Below, one piece after another: positions 33,803-43,550 of a DNA stretch of 64,000 bases (position 1 is the stretch's first letter; each line of letters opens with the position of its first letter). The DNA is from Oscillatoria acuminata PCC 6304 (GTDB lineage: Bacteria > Cyanobacteriota > Cyanobacteriia > Cyanobacteriales > Laspinemataceae): positions 3,038,001 to 3,102,000 of the forward strand of contig NC_019693.1 of NCBI RefSeq assembly GCF_000317105.1, given 5' to 3'. The notes below the pieces were generated by a model, which searched no databases, was not told the origin of the DNA, and worked only from the letters and a program-made list of their open reading frames with translations. The translations under genes were made by a program, and so were the position numbers.

Positions 33803-35329
33803 ATGGGACTACCCTGGTATCGAGTACATACAGTCGTTTTAAACGATCCGGGTCGGTTGATTGCCGTTCACCTGATGCACACAGCTCTGGTGGCAGGTTG
33901 GGCCGGTTCAATGGCCCTTTATGAATTGGCGATTTTCGATCCGAGCGATCCCGTCCTGAACCCCATGTGGCGTCAGGGGATGTTCGTCATGCCCTTCATG
34001 GCTCGCCTGGGGGTAACGGATTCTTGGAGAGGCTGGAGCATTACCGGCCAAAGCGCCGCTGACGTCGGATTCTGGTCATTTGAAGGGGTTGCTACTGCCC
34101 ATATTCTCCTGTCCGGATTGCTGTTCCTAGCAGCTTGCTGGCACTGGGTTTATTGGGATTTGGAACTGTTCACCGATCCCCGCACCGGCGAACCCGCCCT
34201 GGACTTGCCCAAAATGTTTGGCATCCACTTATTCTTATCGGGTCTGCTGTGCTTCGGATTTGGAGCATTTCACCTCACAGGTTTATTCGGACCGGGGATG
34301 TGGATTTCTGACCCTTATGGCTTAACGGGACATATTCAACCCGTTGCGCCGGAGTGGGGACCCGATGGCTTTAACCCCTTTAATCCGGGTGGTATCGTGG
34401 CTCACCACATTGCAGCGGGGATTGTTGGCATTATTGCTGGCATTTTCCACTTATCTGTACGTCCGCCTGAGCGGTTGTACCGAGCGCTGCGGATGGGGAA
34501 CATTGAAACCGTGCTCTCTAGCAGTATCGCTGCGGTCTTTTTCGCCGCTTTCATCGTCGCCGGTACCATGTGGTACGGTTCTGCCACCACTCCGATCGAA
34601 CTGTTTGGTCCAACCCGCTATCAGTGGGATAGCAATTACTTCCAGCAGGAAATTGATCGGCGCGTGCAAACTTCCCTGGCTCAAGGGGATAGCTTAGATG
34701 AAGCCTGGTCTCAGATTCCTGAGAAACTGGCGTTCTATGATTACGTCGGCAACAACCCCGCCAAAGGTGGTCTGTTCCGCGTAGGCCCCATGAACACTGG
34801 CGATGGACTCGCCCTAGGTTGGTTGGGTCATCCCGTGTTTAAAGATGGTGAAGGTCGGGTACTCTCAGTGCGTCGTCTTCCCAACTTCTTTGAAACCTTC
34901 CCAGTGGTCTTGACTGACTCCGATGGGATTGTGCGCGCTGATATTCCTTTCCGTCGGGCTGAATCTAAATACAGCTTTGAGCAAACCGGCGTAACGGCGA
35001 GCTTCTACGGTGGGGAACTCAATGGACAAACCATTAGCGAACCCGCTTTAGTCAAGCAGTATGCTCGGAAAGCTCAGTTAGGCGAACCGTTTGCCTTCGA
35101 TCGCGAAACCCTCAACTCTGATGGGGTGTTCCGCACGAGCACTCGCGGTTGGTTTACTTATGGCCATGCCTGCTTTGCTTTGCTGTTCTTCTTCGGTCAT
35201 ATCTGGCACGGGTCTCGGACGATTTTCCGCGATGTGTTTGCCGGGATCGACCCGGATCTGGAAGAACAGGTCGAGTTTGGTCTGTTCCAAAAAGTCGGGG
35301 ATGTTTCAACCCGCAAACAAGAAGTTTAG
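33803..35329 (+). CDS. psbB: Photosystem II CP47 chlorophyll apoprotein
   Basis: 508 aa, the standard length. CP47 is an inner antenna of photosystem II in the thylakoid membrane; it binds chlorophyll a and passes energy to the D1/D2 reaction centre. The start [20 protein letters not shown] and the six hydrophobic helices with paired His residues (for example [17 protein letters not shown] and [20 protein letters not shown]) are seen. The large lumenal loop (about 260-450) and the terminal [20 protein letters not shown] helix are intact. It is preceded by GAGGAGG and followed by a hairpin and psbT. Confidence 0.99.
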   Translation: MGLPWYRVHTVVLNDPGRLIAVHLMHTALVAGWAGSMALYELAIFDPSDPVLNPMWRQGMFVMPFMARLGVTDSWRGWSITGQSAADVGFWSFEGVATAHILLSGLLFLAACWHWVYWDLELFTDPRTGEPALDLPKMFGIHLFLSGLLCFGFGAFHLTGLFGPGMWISDPYGLTGHIQPVAPEWGPDGFNPFNPGGIVAHHIAAGIVGIIAGIFHLSVRPPERLYRALRMGNIETVLSSSIAAVFFAAFIVAGTMWYGSATTPIELFGPTRYQWDSNYFQQEIDRRVQTSLAQGDSLDEAWSQIPEKLAFYDYVGNNPAKGGLFRVGPMNTGDGLALGWLGHPVFKDGEGRVLSVRRLPNFFETFPVVLTDSDGIVRADIPFRRAESKYSFEQTGVTASFYGGELNGQTISEPALVKQYARKAQLGEPFAFDRETLNSDGVFRTSTRGWFTYGHACFALLFFFGHIWHGSRTIFRDVFAGIDPDLEEQVEFGLFQKVGDVSTRKQEV

Positions 35330-35356
35330 AGTGGTTTCCCTCTAACTCTCCATATC

Positions 35357-35412
35357 AGGTCTAACAAATGGACGGGTCCTAAAAGACAAGTGCATTTTGT
35401 TAGACCTTTTTT
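35357..35412 (+). terminator. Terminator-like hairpin between psbB and psbT
   Basis: AGGTCTAACAAA (35357-35368) pairs perfectly with TTTGTTAGACCT (35396-35407), 12 bp with a 27-nt loop, followed by TTTTTT. It sits between psbB and psbT, so psbT is read through it or from its own start. Confidence 0.75.
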
Positions 35413-35462
35413 CTATTGCTTGGTAGACTGGTGTTAACCTTGATGATCAGGAATTTATCATT

Positions 35463-35558
35463 ATGCAGAGTGTCGCTTACATCTTAATTCTGACTTTAGC
35501 CATCGGTGTGCTGTTCTTTGCGATCGCCTTCCGTGAACCCCCTCGCATTGGCAAGTAA
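35463..35558 (+). CDS. psbT: Photosystem II reaction centre protein T
   Basis: A 31-aa single-helix protein that starts MQSVAYILILTLAIGVLFFA and ends REPPRIGK. PsbT is a small thylakoid membrane subunit of photosystem II at the monomer-monomer interface, and it usually follows psbB in cyanobacteria, as here. The gene is too short for ordinary ORF cut-offs. Confidence 0.97.
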   Translation: MQSVAYILILTLAIGVLFFAIAFREPPRIGK

Positions 35559-35874
35559 CAATCCTGGGTTAATTTTTGAGTCGATTCATTCCTCTAGCTG
35601 ACTCATTCCATTGGGAAAAGAAGGCGAAGAAGACCAAGAAGGCCATTGCGATCGCATTCAACCTTCAAAGATAGGATATAGATAGACTCAGATTTTTCCC
35701 TAATGCTTGAAACCAAACCCTCAAGCCAGCCCCAAGCTGTGCTTTTAACCGAGTCCAGGCAGAAAGATTTAAGCGCGGAAACTCCAATCAGAAAAACAGA
35801 CAGTGCGTCTGAATAATTTCCCGATTTCTTTCTGCCTTCCCCTCGGAGTTCTTCTCGCTCACAGGACAAAAATC
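35559..35874. other. Intergenic region, nothing assigned
   Basis: About 316 bp between psbT and nrdR. A 37-codon frame at 35703-35816 (MLETKPSSQPQAVLLTESR) was seen but has no support. Nothing else is recognised. Confidence 0.45.
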
Positions 35875-36468
35875 ATGCGATGTCCATTTTGCCAGCATAC
35901 TGACAGTCGGGTGCTAGAATCTCGCTCCGCTGAAGCCGGTCAAAGCGTCCGGCGTCGCCGGGAGTGTCTCCTGTGCAACCGTCGCTTTACCACTTATGAA
36001 CGGATTGAATATGTCCCGATCACCGTGGTTAAACGAGATGGCTCCCGCGAATCGTTTGATCGCTCGAAGTTACTGCGCGGGATTGTTCGCGCTTGTGAAA
36101 AAACCGGCGTTGAGTCTGGACAAATTGAAAATTTAGTCGATGAAATCGAAGCTCAATTGCAGCAACAGCGATTTAGACGAGAAGTCACGAGCAATGATAT
36201 CGGAGAATTGGTCCTTTCTCAATTGCAAGCGGTCAGTGAAGTGGCCTATATCCGCTTTGCCTCGGTCTATCGACAATTCCAAGGGATTCGGGATTTTGTG
36301 GAAACCTTAAATGACTTGCAAAATCAAAGCGATCGCCTAGGGAGTGACCGCTCACCTACCCCGGAAGAAGACAATTCCCCTCGAAAATCTGCCGATGATC
36401 CCAGGCAGTTAACGCTTAATGATTCTCCCCAGGATTCTCCCCCGGTCTCTTCTCTAGCTCAAGCCTAG
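35875..36468 (+). CDS. nrdR: Transcriptional repressor NrdR
   Basis: 197 aa from the ATG at 35875 ([17 protein letters not shown]); an earlier in-frame start adds non-homologous residues. NrdR is a zinc- and nucleotide-dependent repressor of ribonucleotide reductase genes. The four-Cys zinc ribbon (CPFC ... CLLCNRRF), the ATP-cone region ([20 protein letters not shown], then [15 protein letters not shown]) and the [13 protein letters not shown] motif are all present. The C-terminus extends about 45 residues beyond the family norm of about 150, with a polar, Pro/Ser/Asp-rich tail ([20 protein letters not shown]). Confidence 0.95.
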   Translation: MRCPFCQHTDSRVLESRSAEAGQSVRRRRECLLCNRRFTTYERIEYVPITVVKRDGSRESFDRSKLLRGIVRACEKTGVESGQIENLVDEIEAQLQQQRFRREVTSNDIGELVLSQLQAVSEVAYIRFASVYRQFQGIRDFVETLNDLQNQSDRLGSDRSPTPEEDNSPRKSADDPRQLTLNDSPQDSPPVSSLAQA

Positions 36469-37182
36469 AATAAAATTAGGGCGGGTCATCAGGGCAATTA
36501 AGGGCCCAAAGTTACCTGTTAACCGTTAACCTCTGCTTAAAATAAATTCTCCCCCACCCCCAGCGATCGCCCTTGATCGTAAATGGATCTGTCCCCTCTT
36601 CACAGGTGGCAAGGGTTTCCTCTTCGAGGGTCTGAACGACAGATTCTACAGAAATTGTTTGAAAAATTTCCAAAGCTCGGTGTTCAAAAAGGAGCATTCA
36701 AGCTATAATAGTTTTTCTAGGCTTAAAATTTTCCAAAGGAAAGCGTCTAAAATAGTACGGAAGCGTCTTTTTGACGTCATCTGAATGCTTGCCAGCCCAA
36801 TCCGAAGTCGAATTGAACCAGCCCTCAAAAAACGGCTGAATCTTGGGCCCTAAACTGCTCAAAATCTATTCCCTCCGGTTGGCCTGTGAGCGGGGAAGCT
36901 GAACCCAGGGAGGCGTCTCAACCCGCTATTTTGTGGCACAGACCCCCTCCCTCTATTGTGTTCTCGCCCCACAGTAAACTCTAACTTTTTTGCTTAACCT
37001 TGGACGCCCAACCGAGGCGACCAAGGGAAAAGGAGTGTGATGGTACAGTAATGTCCAGGTTAGCCTAGACTCAAAATTGCTCAAGATTTGCAGCCGTTTT
37101 GCGGCTTCAAAATCAACATCCACAACATCTTTTCAAAAAATACACGACTACGAACGGAGAACAGTTCCAGGAATCAAATCGC
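36469..37182. other. Region upstream of rpsA, no gene assigned
   Basis: About 700 bp. It probably contains the rpsA promoter and a long 5' leader, consistent with autogenous control of S1, but no operator or riboswitch could be read. A 61-codon minus-strand frame at 36512-36697 has no support. Confidence 0.45.
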
Positions 37183-38460
37183 ATGGTCAATCAGAACACA
37201 GTCGCCAAAGATGTAGGCTTTACTCACGAGGATTTTGCAGCTCTTCTCGACAAATATGACTATCACTTTAGCCCAGGCGATGTCGTCGCCGGTACAGTAT
37301 TCAGTCTAGAGCCGAGGGGCGCTCTGATTGACATTGGTGCAAAAACAGCGGCATATATCCCCATTCAGGAAATGTCAATCAACCGGGTTGACGCTCCTGA
37401 TGAAGTCTTGCAATCGAACGAAACTCGCGAGTTCTTTATCCTCACCGATGAGAACGAAGATGGGCAGCTAACCTTAAGCATCCGCCGCATTGAATATATG
37501 CGGGCTTGGGAACGAGTTCGCCAGTTGCAAACTGAAGACGCCACCGTGCGCTCTCAGGTCTTTGCAACCAATCGCGGGGGAGCACTGGTTCGCATTGAAG
37601 GGTTGCGCGGCTTCATTCCAGGGTCCCATATTAGCACCCGCAAACCGAAAGAAGAATTGGTTGGAGAAGAACTCCCCTTGAAATTCTTAGAAGTAGACGA
37701 AGACCGCAATCGTCTGGTTCTATCCCATCGTCGAGCGTTGGTTGAGCGCAAGATGAACCGCTTGGAAGTCGGCGAAGTCGTCATCGGTACAGTTCGCGGC
37801 ATCAAACCCTACGGGGCCTTTATCGATATCGGCGGAGTCAGCGGTTTGCTGCACATTTCGGAAATTTCCCACGATCACATCGATACTCCCCACAGTGTCT
37901 TCAATGTCAATGACGAGCTCAAGGTGATGATCATTGACTTGGATGCAGAACGGGGTCGCATCTCCCTCTCTACCAAGCAACTCGAACCTGAACCCGGGGA
38001 TATGGTCAAAAACCGGCAGTCGGTGTTCGATCGCGCTGAAGAAATGGCTCAGAAGTTCCGCGAACAAATGCGGGCCAAGCAGCAAGGGCAACAAGAGCAG
38101 CCAGCAGTTCCGGTGACTCCCGTGGAACAACCCATAGTGGAACAACCCGTAACTGAAGAAGCTGCGGTTCAAGAACCTGTAACTGAAGAAGCTGCGGTTC
38201 AAGAACCTGTAGTAACTGAAGAAGCGGCGGTTCAAGAACCCGTGGCTGAAGAAGCTGCGGTTCAAGAACCTGTGGCTGAAGAAGCTGCGGTTCAAGAACC
38301 TGTGGCTGAAGAAGCTGCGGTTCAAGAACCTGTAACTGAAGAAGCTGCGGTTCAAGAACCTGTAACTGAAGAAGCTGCGGTTCAAGAACCCGTCGCTGAA
38401 GAAGCACCAGAGGAAACTTCGGTTGCTCAAGAGGAAGTCTCTGCCGTTACCGAAGAATAA
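37183..38460 (+). CDS. rpsA: 30S ribosomal protein S1 with acidic repeat tail
   Basis: 425 aa from the ATG at 37183 (MVNQNTVAKDVGFTHEDF). Three S1 RNA-binding domains are visible: SPGDVVAGTVFSLEPRGALI (about 30-100), a middle domain through SQVFATNRGGALVRIEGLRG (about 120-190), and the best-conserved one, GEVVIGTVRGIKPYGAFIDI (about 198-270), followed by ISLSTKQLEPEPGDM. This fits the three-domain cyanobacterial S1, which helps mRNA bind the 30S subunit. Beyond about residue 320 the protein has an extra acidic repeat tail, not a normal part of S1. Confidence 0.96.
   Translation: MVNQNTVAKDVGFTHEDFAALLDKYDYHFSPGDVVAGTVFSLEPRGALIDIGAKTAAYIPIQEMSINRVDAPDEVLQSNETREFFILTDENEDGQLTLSIRRIEYMRAWERVRQLQTEDATVRSQVFATNRGGALVRIEGLRGFIPGSHISTRKPKEELVGEELPLKFLEVDEDRNRLVLSHRRALVERKMNRLEVGEVVIGTVRGIKPYGAFIDIGGVSGLLHISEISHDHIDTPHSVFNVNDELKVMIIDLDAERGRISLSTKQLEPEPGDMVKNRQSVFDRAEEMAQKFREQMRAKQQGQQEQPAVPVTPVEQPIVEQPVTEEAAVQEPVTEEAAVQEPVVTEEAAVQEPVAEEAAVQEPVAEEAAVQEPVAEEAAVQEPVTEEAAVQEPVTEEAAVQEPVAEEAPEETSVAQEEVSAVTEE
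38149..38391 (+). repeat. 30-bp tandem repeat encoding VTEEAAVQEP
   Basis: Eight in-frame copies of a 10-residue unit (VTEEAAVQEP/VAEEAAVQEP), one with an extra Val codon, span 243 bp inside rpsA. Nucleotide copies are nearly identical, which indicates recent expansion, perhaps by slippage. They end the S1 protein after a Gln-rich linker (KQQGQQEQPAV). Confidence 0.95.
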
Positions 38461-38825
38461 ATCTCGGAAACTCTGGCGATCGCCGGCTCAGCAATGGGTG
38501 AGACTCGGTTCGGGGAATAACGGATTAGACTTCTAACTTGAGTCAGAAGCAATCCCCCCGTCCCTGGTTCACTCAACCTTGCTCCCTGCTCACCGCTCCC
38601 TCCTTTGTCATCCTTCGGCACAAGAATTCCCCTGGAGTTGCCCGGATGGACGCAATCTATCAAGGGGGGGAGTTTTGAACGGAGGCCAGGGATGCATTGA
38701 GTGGAGTCAAGGGGAAGCCATGAAAAAACCGCAACCCCCTTTCCTGCCCTCGGGGAAATTATGCGGGCTTGCGACCCCGAACCGATCGCCCTCTAATCAT
38801 CACCGTCATAAGGAGACTAAAGACA

Positions 38826-39566
38826 TTGATCACCATTCAGTGTCGAGATATCAAATTCGAGCGCATTGAGGCAGTCATCTTTGATAAAGACGGGACCTTA
38901 GAAGACTCCGAAGATTTTTTAAGACTCTTGGGACACAAGCGATCGCGCATCATTGACGCTCGGGTTCCCGGAACCGGAGACCCCCTCCTCATGGCCTTTG
39001 GCCTCACCAATAACACCCTCGACCCCACCGGCTTACTGGCCGTCGGCAGCCGAGGCGAAACCGAAATTGCTGCCGCTGCCTACATTGCCGAAACCGGACG
39101 CGGTTGGCTGGATGCCCTAGAAATTGCTCGGGCTGCATTTGATGAAGCCGATGAGTTTTTCAAAAAAAATGCCACCCCTTCCCCCTTATTTGTCGGCTGC
39201 CTAGAGGCGATCGTCAATCTTTCCCAAGCCGGACTCAAACTTGGCATTCTCTCCGCAGCCAGTACCGAACGAGTCCAAGCCTTCGCGCAACATTATCAGC
39301 TAGATACCTATCTTCAACTTCAAATGGGAGTGGATTCTGGGCCAAGTAAACCCGACCCCGCTCTTTTTTTACAGGCTTGCCAGTCCCTCGGTGTCGAACC
39401 GGGGGTCACTCTGATGGTGGGGGATTCCCCTGCCGATTTTCAGATGGCAAAACGGGCCGGTGCAGCCGGTTGTATTGGGATTAGCTGGCGTCCGGCGTCT
39501 TCTGATCGCCTCGCTGGTGCAGATGTGGCGATCGCCTCTTTAGAGGAAATCCTCATCAAATCTTGA
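38826..39566 (+). CDS. HAD-superfamily hydrolase
   Basis: About 246 aa from a TTG at 38826, chosen because AAGGAG lies about 11 bp upstream; longer in-frame starts have none. HAD motifs: I IEAVIFDKDGTLEDS with the nucleophile Asp, II LGILSAAS, III PSKPDPALF (Lys), IV LMVGDSPADFQMAKRAGA. It belongs to the phosphatase branch with an alpha-helical cap (between motifs I and II). Typical substrates are small phosphate esters; none can be named. It lies between rpsA and metK on the same strand. Confidence 0.88.
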   Translation: MITIQCRDIKFERIEAVIFDKDGTLEDSEDFLRLLGHKRSRIIDARVPGTGDPLLMAFGLTNNTLDPTGLLAVGSRGETEIAAAAYIAETGRGWLDALEIARAAFDEADEFFKKNATPSPLFVGCLEAIVNLSQAGLKLGILSAASTERVQAFAQHYQLDTYLQLQMGVDSGPSKPDPALFLQACQSLGVEPGVTLMVGDSPADFQMAKRAGAAGCIGISWRPASSDRLAGADVAIASLEEILIKS

Positions 39567-39636
39567 AACATCCTGTTGCCAGCCTCAGACTAAGATAGTT
39601 TAACGATCGTTATCCAGATCCCAGGAGGACTTAACG

Positions 39637-40893
39637 TTGACTCGTCGCTACTTATTTACCTCAGAGTCCGTCACCGAAGGACACCCCGATAAAATCTGCG
39701 ACCAGATTTCTGACACCATTCTCGATGCCCTGCTTACCCAGGACCCCAAAAGTCGGGTCGCCGCAGAAGTCGTGGTCAATACTGGCTTAGTTCTGATTAC
39801 CGGGGAAATCACCTCCCAAGCCCAAGTGAACTTTGTCGAAGTCGCCCGCAAAAAAATTGCAGAAATTGGCTACACCGATGCCGAAAATGGCTTCTCTGCC
39901 AATAGCTGCTCCATCCTGGTGGCCCTCGATGAACAATCGGCTGATATCGCCCAAGGGGTTGACCAAGCTCAAGAAACCCGCGAACAAATTAGTGAAGAAG
40001 AACTCGATGCGATCGGTGCCGGAGACCAAGGGTTAATGTTCGGGTTTGCCTGCAACGAAACCCCAGAACTGATGCCGATGCCCATTTCCTTGGCCCATCG
40101 GATGTCGCGCCGACTGGCAATGGTTCGGAAAAATGGTGAACTGCCCTATCTGCGTCCCGATGGCAAAACCCAAGTCACGGTGATTTATGAAAATGGCGTT
40201 CCCGTTGGCATTGATACCATTTTGATTTCCACTCAGCATACCCCGGCGATCGGAGAGATTACCGATAACCTGGCGGTCCAAGCCAAAATCAAAGAAGATG
40301 TCTGGGAAAGAGTCGTTCAATGTTGTTTTGATGACCTCCAGGTGAAACCGGACGAAAACACTCGCTTTTTGCTCAACCCCACAGGTAAATTCGTGATTGG
40401 CGGACCCCAAGGGGATTCTGGCTTAACGGGGCGCAAAATTATCGTGGATACTTATGGCGGTTACTCCCGTCATGGGGGCGGAGCATTTTCTGGTAAGGAC
40501 CCCACAAAAGTAGACCGGAGTGCAGCCTATGCTTGCCGGTATGTGGCTAAAAATATTGTAGCGGCTGGTTTGGCCGAGAAGTGCGAAGTGCAGATTAGTT
40601 ATGCGATCGGTGTCGCCCGACCCGTCAGCTTGACTATCGAAACCTTTGGCACCGGAAAGGTAGACGAAGAGAAGTTGTTAGAAGTGGTTCAGAAAAATTT
40701 TGAACTGCGTCCGGCAGGGATCATTCAAACCTTTAACTTGCAGCGCCTACCTTTGGAACGGGGCGGTCGTTTTTACCAAGATGTTGCCGCTTACGGTCAT
40801 CTCGGACGCACGGACCTCAACTTACCCTGGGAACAGACGGATAAAGTGCAATTGCTTCAAGAGGCCCTGCTGCCCCTAGCGGCGTCAGTGTGA
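39637..40893 (+). CDS. metK: S-adenosylmethionine synthase
   Basis: 418 aa, initiated at TTG (39637) behind AGGAGGACTTAACG. MetK makes S-adenosylmethionine from methionine and ATP. The start [20 protein letters not shown], the ATP/Mg motif [12 protein letters not shown] and the P-loop-like [19 protein letters not shown] are intact. Length and all three family domains are normal. A 16-bp hairpin (40966-41003) follows the stop region. Confidence 0.98.
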   Translation: MTRRYLFTSESVTEGHPDKICDQISDTILDALLTQDPKSRVAAEVVVNTGLVLITGEITSQAQVNFVEVARKKIAEIGYTDAENGFSANSCSILVALDEQSADIAQGVDQAQETREQISEEELDAIGAGDQGLMFGFACNETPELMPMPISLAHRMSRRLAMVRKNGELPYLRPDGKTQVTVIYENGVPVGIDTILISTQHTPAIGEITDNLAVQAKIKEDVWERVVQCCFDDLQVKPDENTRFLLNPTGKFVIGGPQGDSGLTGRKIIVDTYGGYSRHGGGAFSGKDPTKVDRSAAYACRYVAKNIVAAGLAEKCEVQISYAIGVARPVSLTIETFGTGKVDEEKLLEVVQKNFELRPAGIIQTFNLQRLPLERGGRFYQDVAAYGHLGRTDLNLPWEQTDKVQLLQEALLPLAASV

Positions 40894-40965
40894 GAAGAGG
40901 GTGAGAGAAATCCCCTTGATGCCTCGGTAACAACGAGTCATCCTCGCTCTGCAATCTAACCCTCT

Positions 40966-41003
40966 GCAACAGCCTCAACTCTTTCCCGAGTTGGGGCTGT
41001 TGC
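40966..41003 (+). terminator. Hairpin downstream of metK
   Basis: GCAACAGCCTCAACTC (40966-40981) pairs with GAGTTGGGGCTGTTGC (40988-41003) with one mismatch. No T-run follows, so it may stabilise the transcript rather than end it. Confidence 0.65.
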
Positions 41004-41006
41004 GAA

Positions 41007-41197
41007 CTAGCCCTGTCAAGGTGATCAATTTAATGATCCCAAATCCTTATTTCTTGGACCGGCGATCACTCTCGCGCCCCTACAAGAGGTAAATTTGATG
41101 ACGAAAAATCAGGGTTTCTTGTAGGGGCGTATTGCATACGCCCTCTTTTGGGCGTATGCAATACGCCCCTACAATCTACACACCTTGACAGGGCTAG
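41007..41197. mobile_element. MITE-like element with 17-bp terminal inverted repeats
   Basis: CTAGCCCTGTCAAGGTG (41007-41023) and its exact complement CACCTTGACAGGGCTAG (41181-41197) bound 191 bp of non-coding DNA. Inside lies the 52-bp GTAGGGGCG palindrome (41121-41172). There is no transposase. A target duplication was not clear. It may be a non-autonomous transposon or two nested repeats. A piece reading CAGGGCTAG recurs at 61579-61587 next to another copy of the palindrome. Confidence 0.6.
41121..41172. repeat. 52-bp GTAGGGGCG palindrome
   Basis: GTAGGGGCGTATTGCATACG and its complement frame a TCTTT-type loop; near-perfect 23-bp arms. Length and arm ends match the 6684-6735 copy, while the middle of each arm differs compensatorily between copies. 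Confidence 0.9.
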
Positions 41198-41708
41198 AAC
41201 CTAGACTCGGTAATGGCAGCAATGCGCCTGGTTCGCCCGCCTCAGTGGGCTGATCTAAAAACCGAGGTTAAGCGCCCGAACTTAGTATCATCAACTAGGG
41301 AGGGAGTTTATTTTTATACAAAACTAGATATCGTTTCCTGATGTGCATCTCTTCAATCGGACTTCGCCCCAGGTTCTAGGAGACCCTCTAGTTGAAAATC
41401 CAAGCTCATTACTCGCTATAGGGATAAAAAGCAATTCATGAATTGCCTCTTATCCCCATCCTATTCGCCTGGACAAAAGTAAATTTAACAGAGTCAATCC
41501 CCCCAGGCTAGTTTTTACCCCCAGGGTTTAAAAAAATCGTAAATTTTTGTAACGGCAGAAAAATGAGAGCTTTGCCCTGTAAAAATCTCTGGCTGTAAAA
41601 ATCTCTGTGAAAATCTGTGAAATCAGTGGTAAATCAATCAAGCACAGGGTTCAAATTGCGAAACGTTCTTCAATGAGGTACGCTTGCTGTGGATCGCAAA
41701 AGGGGGAA
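41198..41708. other. Intergenic region upstream of DUF3352 gene
   Basis: About 500 bp without a gene. Near its end are two direct 16-bp copies of CTGTAAAAATCTCTGG (41577-41592, 41593-41607), followed by GTGAAAATCTGTGAAATC. These repeats lie close to the promoter region of the downstream gene. Their role is unknown. Confidence 0.5.
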
Positions 41709-43550
41709 ATGGCATCAGTGCTTAAGCGAGTCACCTTACCAGTGCTTTCTGTTTTAGTTCTGACGATGGGTTCTGCAATTCAAGCGCAACCTGGATCAGC
41801 GGAGGTCGGACCGGCATCCCCTCCGGCAGTCACAACCGTGTTACCTAGAGAGATCAGCGGAGTCTTACTGATTGACACCCGCCCTCATGCTTGGGGGGAA
41901 TTAAATCGATTTTTGGACCTGCCTCCGGGATTTTCGGGGCCAGGATTTTTGCCCTACATTCCGGCAGAGGTGAATTTTGCGCGGGATATCCAACCCTGGT
42001 TGGGAGATTGGACGGCGATCGCCCTGATGCCCGGTACTCCAACAATGGGGGGGAACAGTCTCCAGGAGAATGGGGTGATGGTGGCTCCCATTGAGGACCC
42101 AACCCCGATTCCTAATTTTGTTGCCCAATTGCGGGAGATTCAGGGAGAACCCAGGGAACGTCAGTTTCAAGGGGTGACCCTGTTAGAATGGCCCAGTCAA
42201 AATATTGCCACGACAGAGGGGGAGTCTCTAGGGTCCCGATCCAATGGGCCGATCGCCTCTTCTGTCATCGCCCTTTTCAAGCAGAGCAAAGTGCCTAAAC
42301 TGTTGCCAATCTTGGCACAGACTAGACCGATTTTGCCGGATGGGACCCCGACAGCCCCAGAAGTCCCCAGTCCCTCCAGAGTTCCCCTTCCGGAACAGGA
42401 AGGGAGACCCGGGTTGACGATCGCGATTGTTCCAGGATATGTAGCGGCGGCCCAGCATAGCGCCCCCTTGGAACGCTGGATTGCCAGCCAAGATCGAGGC
42501 AGTAGTTTAGCGACTGACCCTCAATTTCAGCAGACCTTAGCGCACCCTGAAAGGGGGCGATCGCTGGTGATGGGGTATGGGTTAGTCCCTCAACTGGCGC
42601 AACTCTTGACCGCTGCTGCACCGAATCTTAATCTGGGTGGGGGTGAGTTGGGGACGGCTTATAATGCGATGGATGTGATGGTGTGGATGGAACCCCAGGG
42701 GGTCCGGGTTCAGTCTCGGGGCTTTTACAACAACCCAGTCCCTTCGACAAGGGTCCCAGCAACCCGGACCCCAAAGGCGGTCAGACTTCCCGCATCCACC
42801 TACCTTACCTGTAGCGGGAGTCAGGATTGGTGGGGAGCGATCGGCCCAATTTTAGGTCAAAACTTCCTCACTTTGCCCGGATTAGAGCAACTGTCTGAGT
42901 TTACTCAATCAACTTTGAATTTTAATCTCCGCCGAGATATCCTCCCTTGGATGGATGGCGAAATTACGGCTTTTGTTTTTCCAACAAATCAAGGGTTTTT
43001 CCCCACAATGGATGAAAACATGAAGTTGGGAATTGGAGCGATCATTGAAACCAGCGATCGTCAGAGTGCGGAGGACCTATTGACCCAACTCGATGAATCC
43101 ATCACCCGTCAGTTCTCCGGAGTAATCACCCTAAGTCGTCATCAAATTACTGAAAATTCCGTCACCAGTTGGGATGTCATCAATGCCAATGGTCAGACTG
43201 AAAGTTTATTCGCTCAGGGTTGGATTTCTGAGAATACCTGGATGATGACCACAGGACTTGGACCGTTTCAAGAACTTTATCCCCAACCCTTTCAAAGTCT
43301 TGCCAATGCCTTTACCTTCCAAGCTGCTTTGGAACCTTTACCTCAACCCAACCTTGGGTATTGTTATTTGAATATGGGGTCGTTTTTAGCCTGGATTAAT
43401 ACTTTTGTTCCCCCAGAAATTAACGCCTCACCGGAAGGTCAGATTGTTTTGAATAGTTTAGGAAAAATCCGGAGTCTCAGTGGAACAGGTCGGGTGCAGA
43501 ACACCTATGTCCAATGGGATCTGTTAATGTTTTTATCTCCCCGTTCCTAG
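41709..43550 (+). CDS. DUF3352-like secreted protein
   Basis: 613 aa from the ATG at 41709 (AGGGGGAA just upstream); an in-frame ATG at 41607 would add 34 residues. A signal peptide is likely (VTLPVLSVLVLTMGSAIQAQ). The mature part has the DUF3352 pattern: LPREISGVLLIDTRPHAWGE near the start, REIQGEP and VTLLEWP, later TYLTCSGSQDWWGA, and a final LGYCYLNMGSFLAWIN block. These proteins are exported and widespread in cyanobacteria but have no known role. A Pro-rich linker (about 220-250) splits the first half. Confidence 0.8.
   Translation: MASVLKRVTLPVLSVLVLTMGSAIQAQPGSAEVGPASPPAVTTVLPREISGVLLIDTRPHAWGELNRFLDLPPGFSGPGFLPYIPAEVNFARDIQPWLGDWTAIALMPGTPTMGGNSLQENGVMVAPIEDPTPIPNFVAQLREIQGEPRERQFQGVTLLEWPSQNIATTEGESLGSRSNGPIASSVIALFKQSKVPKLLPILAQTRPILPDGTPTAPEVPSPSRVPLPEQEGRPGLTIAIVPGYVAAAQHSAPLERWIASQDRGSSLATDPQFQQTLAHPERGRSLVMGYGLVPQLAQLLTAAAPNLNLGGGELGTAYNAMDVMVWMEPQGVRVQSRGFYNNPVPSTRVPATRTPKAVRLPASTYLTCSGSQDWWGAIGPILGQNFLTLPGLEQLSEFTQSTLNFNLRRDILPWMDGEITAFVFPTNQGFFPTMDENMKLGIGAIIETSDRQSAEDLLTQLDESITRQFSGVITLSRHQITENSVTSWDVINANGQTESLFAQGWISENTWMMTTGLGPFQELYPQPFQSLANAFTFQAALEPLPQPNLGYCYLNMGSFLAWINTFVPPEINASPEGQIVLNSLGKIRSLSGTGRVQNTYVQWDLLMFLSPRS

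Noticed and set aside
35703-35816. 37-codon frame upstream of nrdR
   Set aside because: No homologue recalled and no clear ribosome-binding site.
36512-36697. 61-aa minus-strand frame between nrdR and rpsA
   Set aside because: It has no ribosome-binding site or family support and lies in a leader or promoter region.
37720-38430. 236-aa minus-strand frame opposite rpsA
   Set aside because: It is the complement of the S1 repeat tail, giving a repetitive FLNRSFFSYR protein, so it is a shadow.
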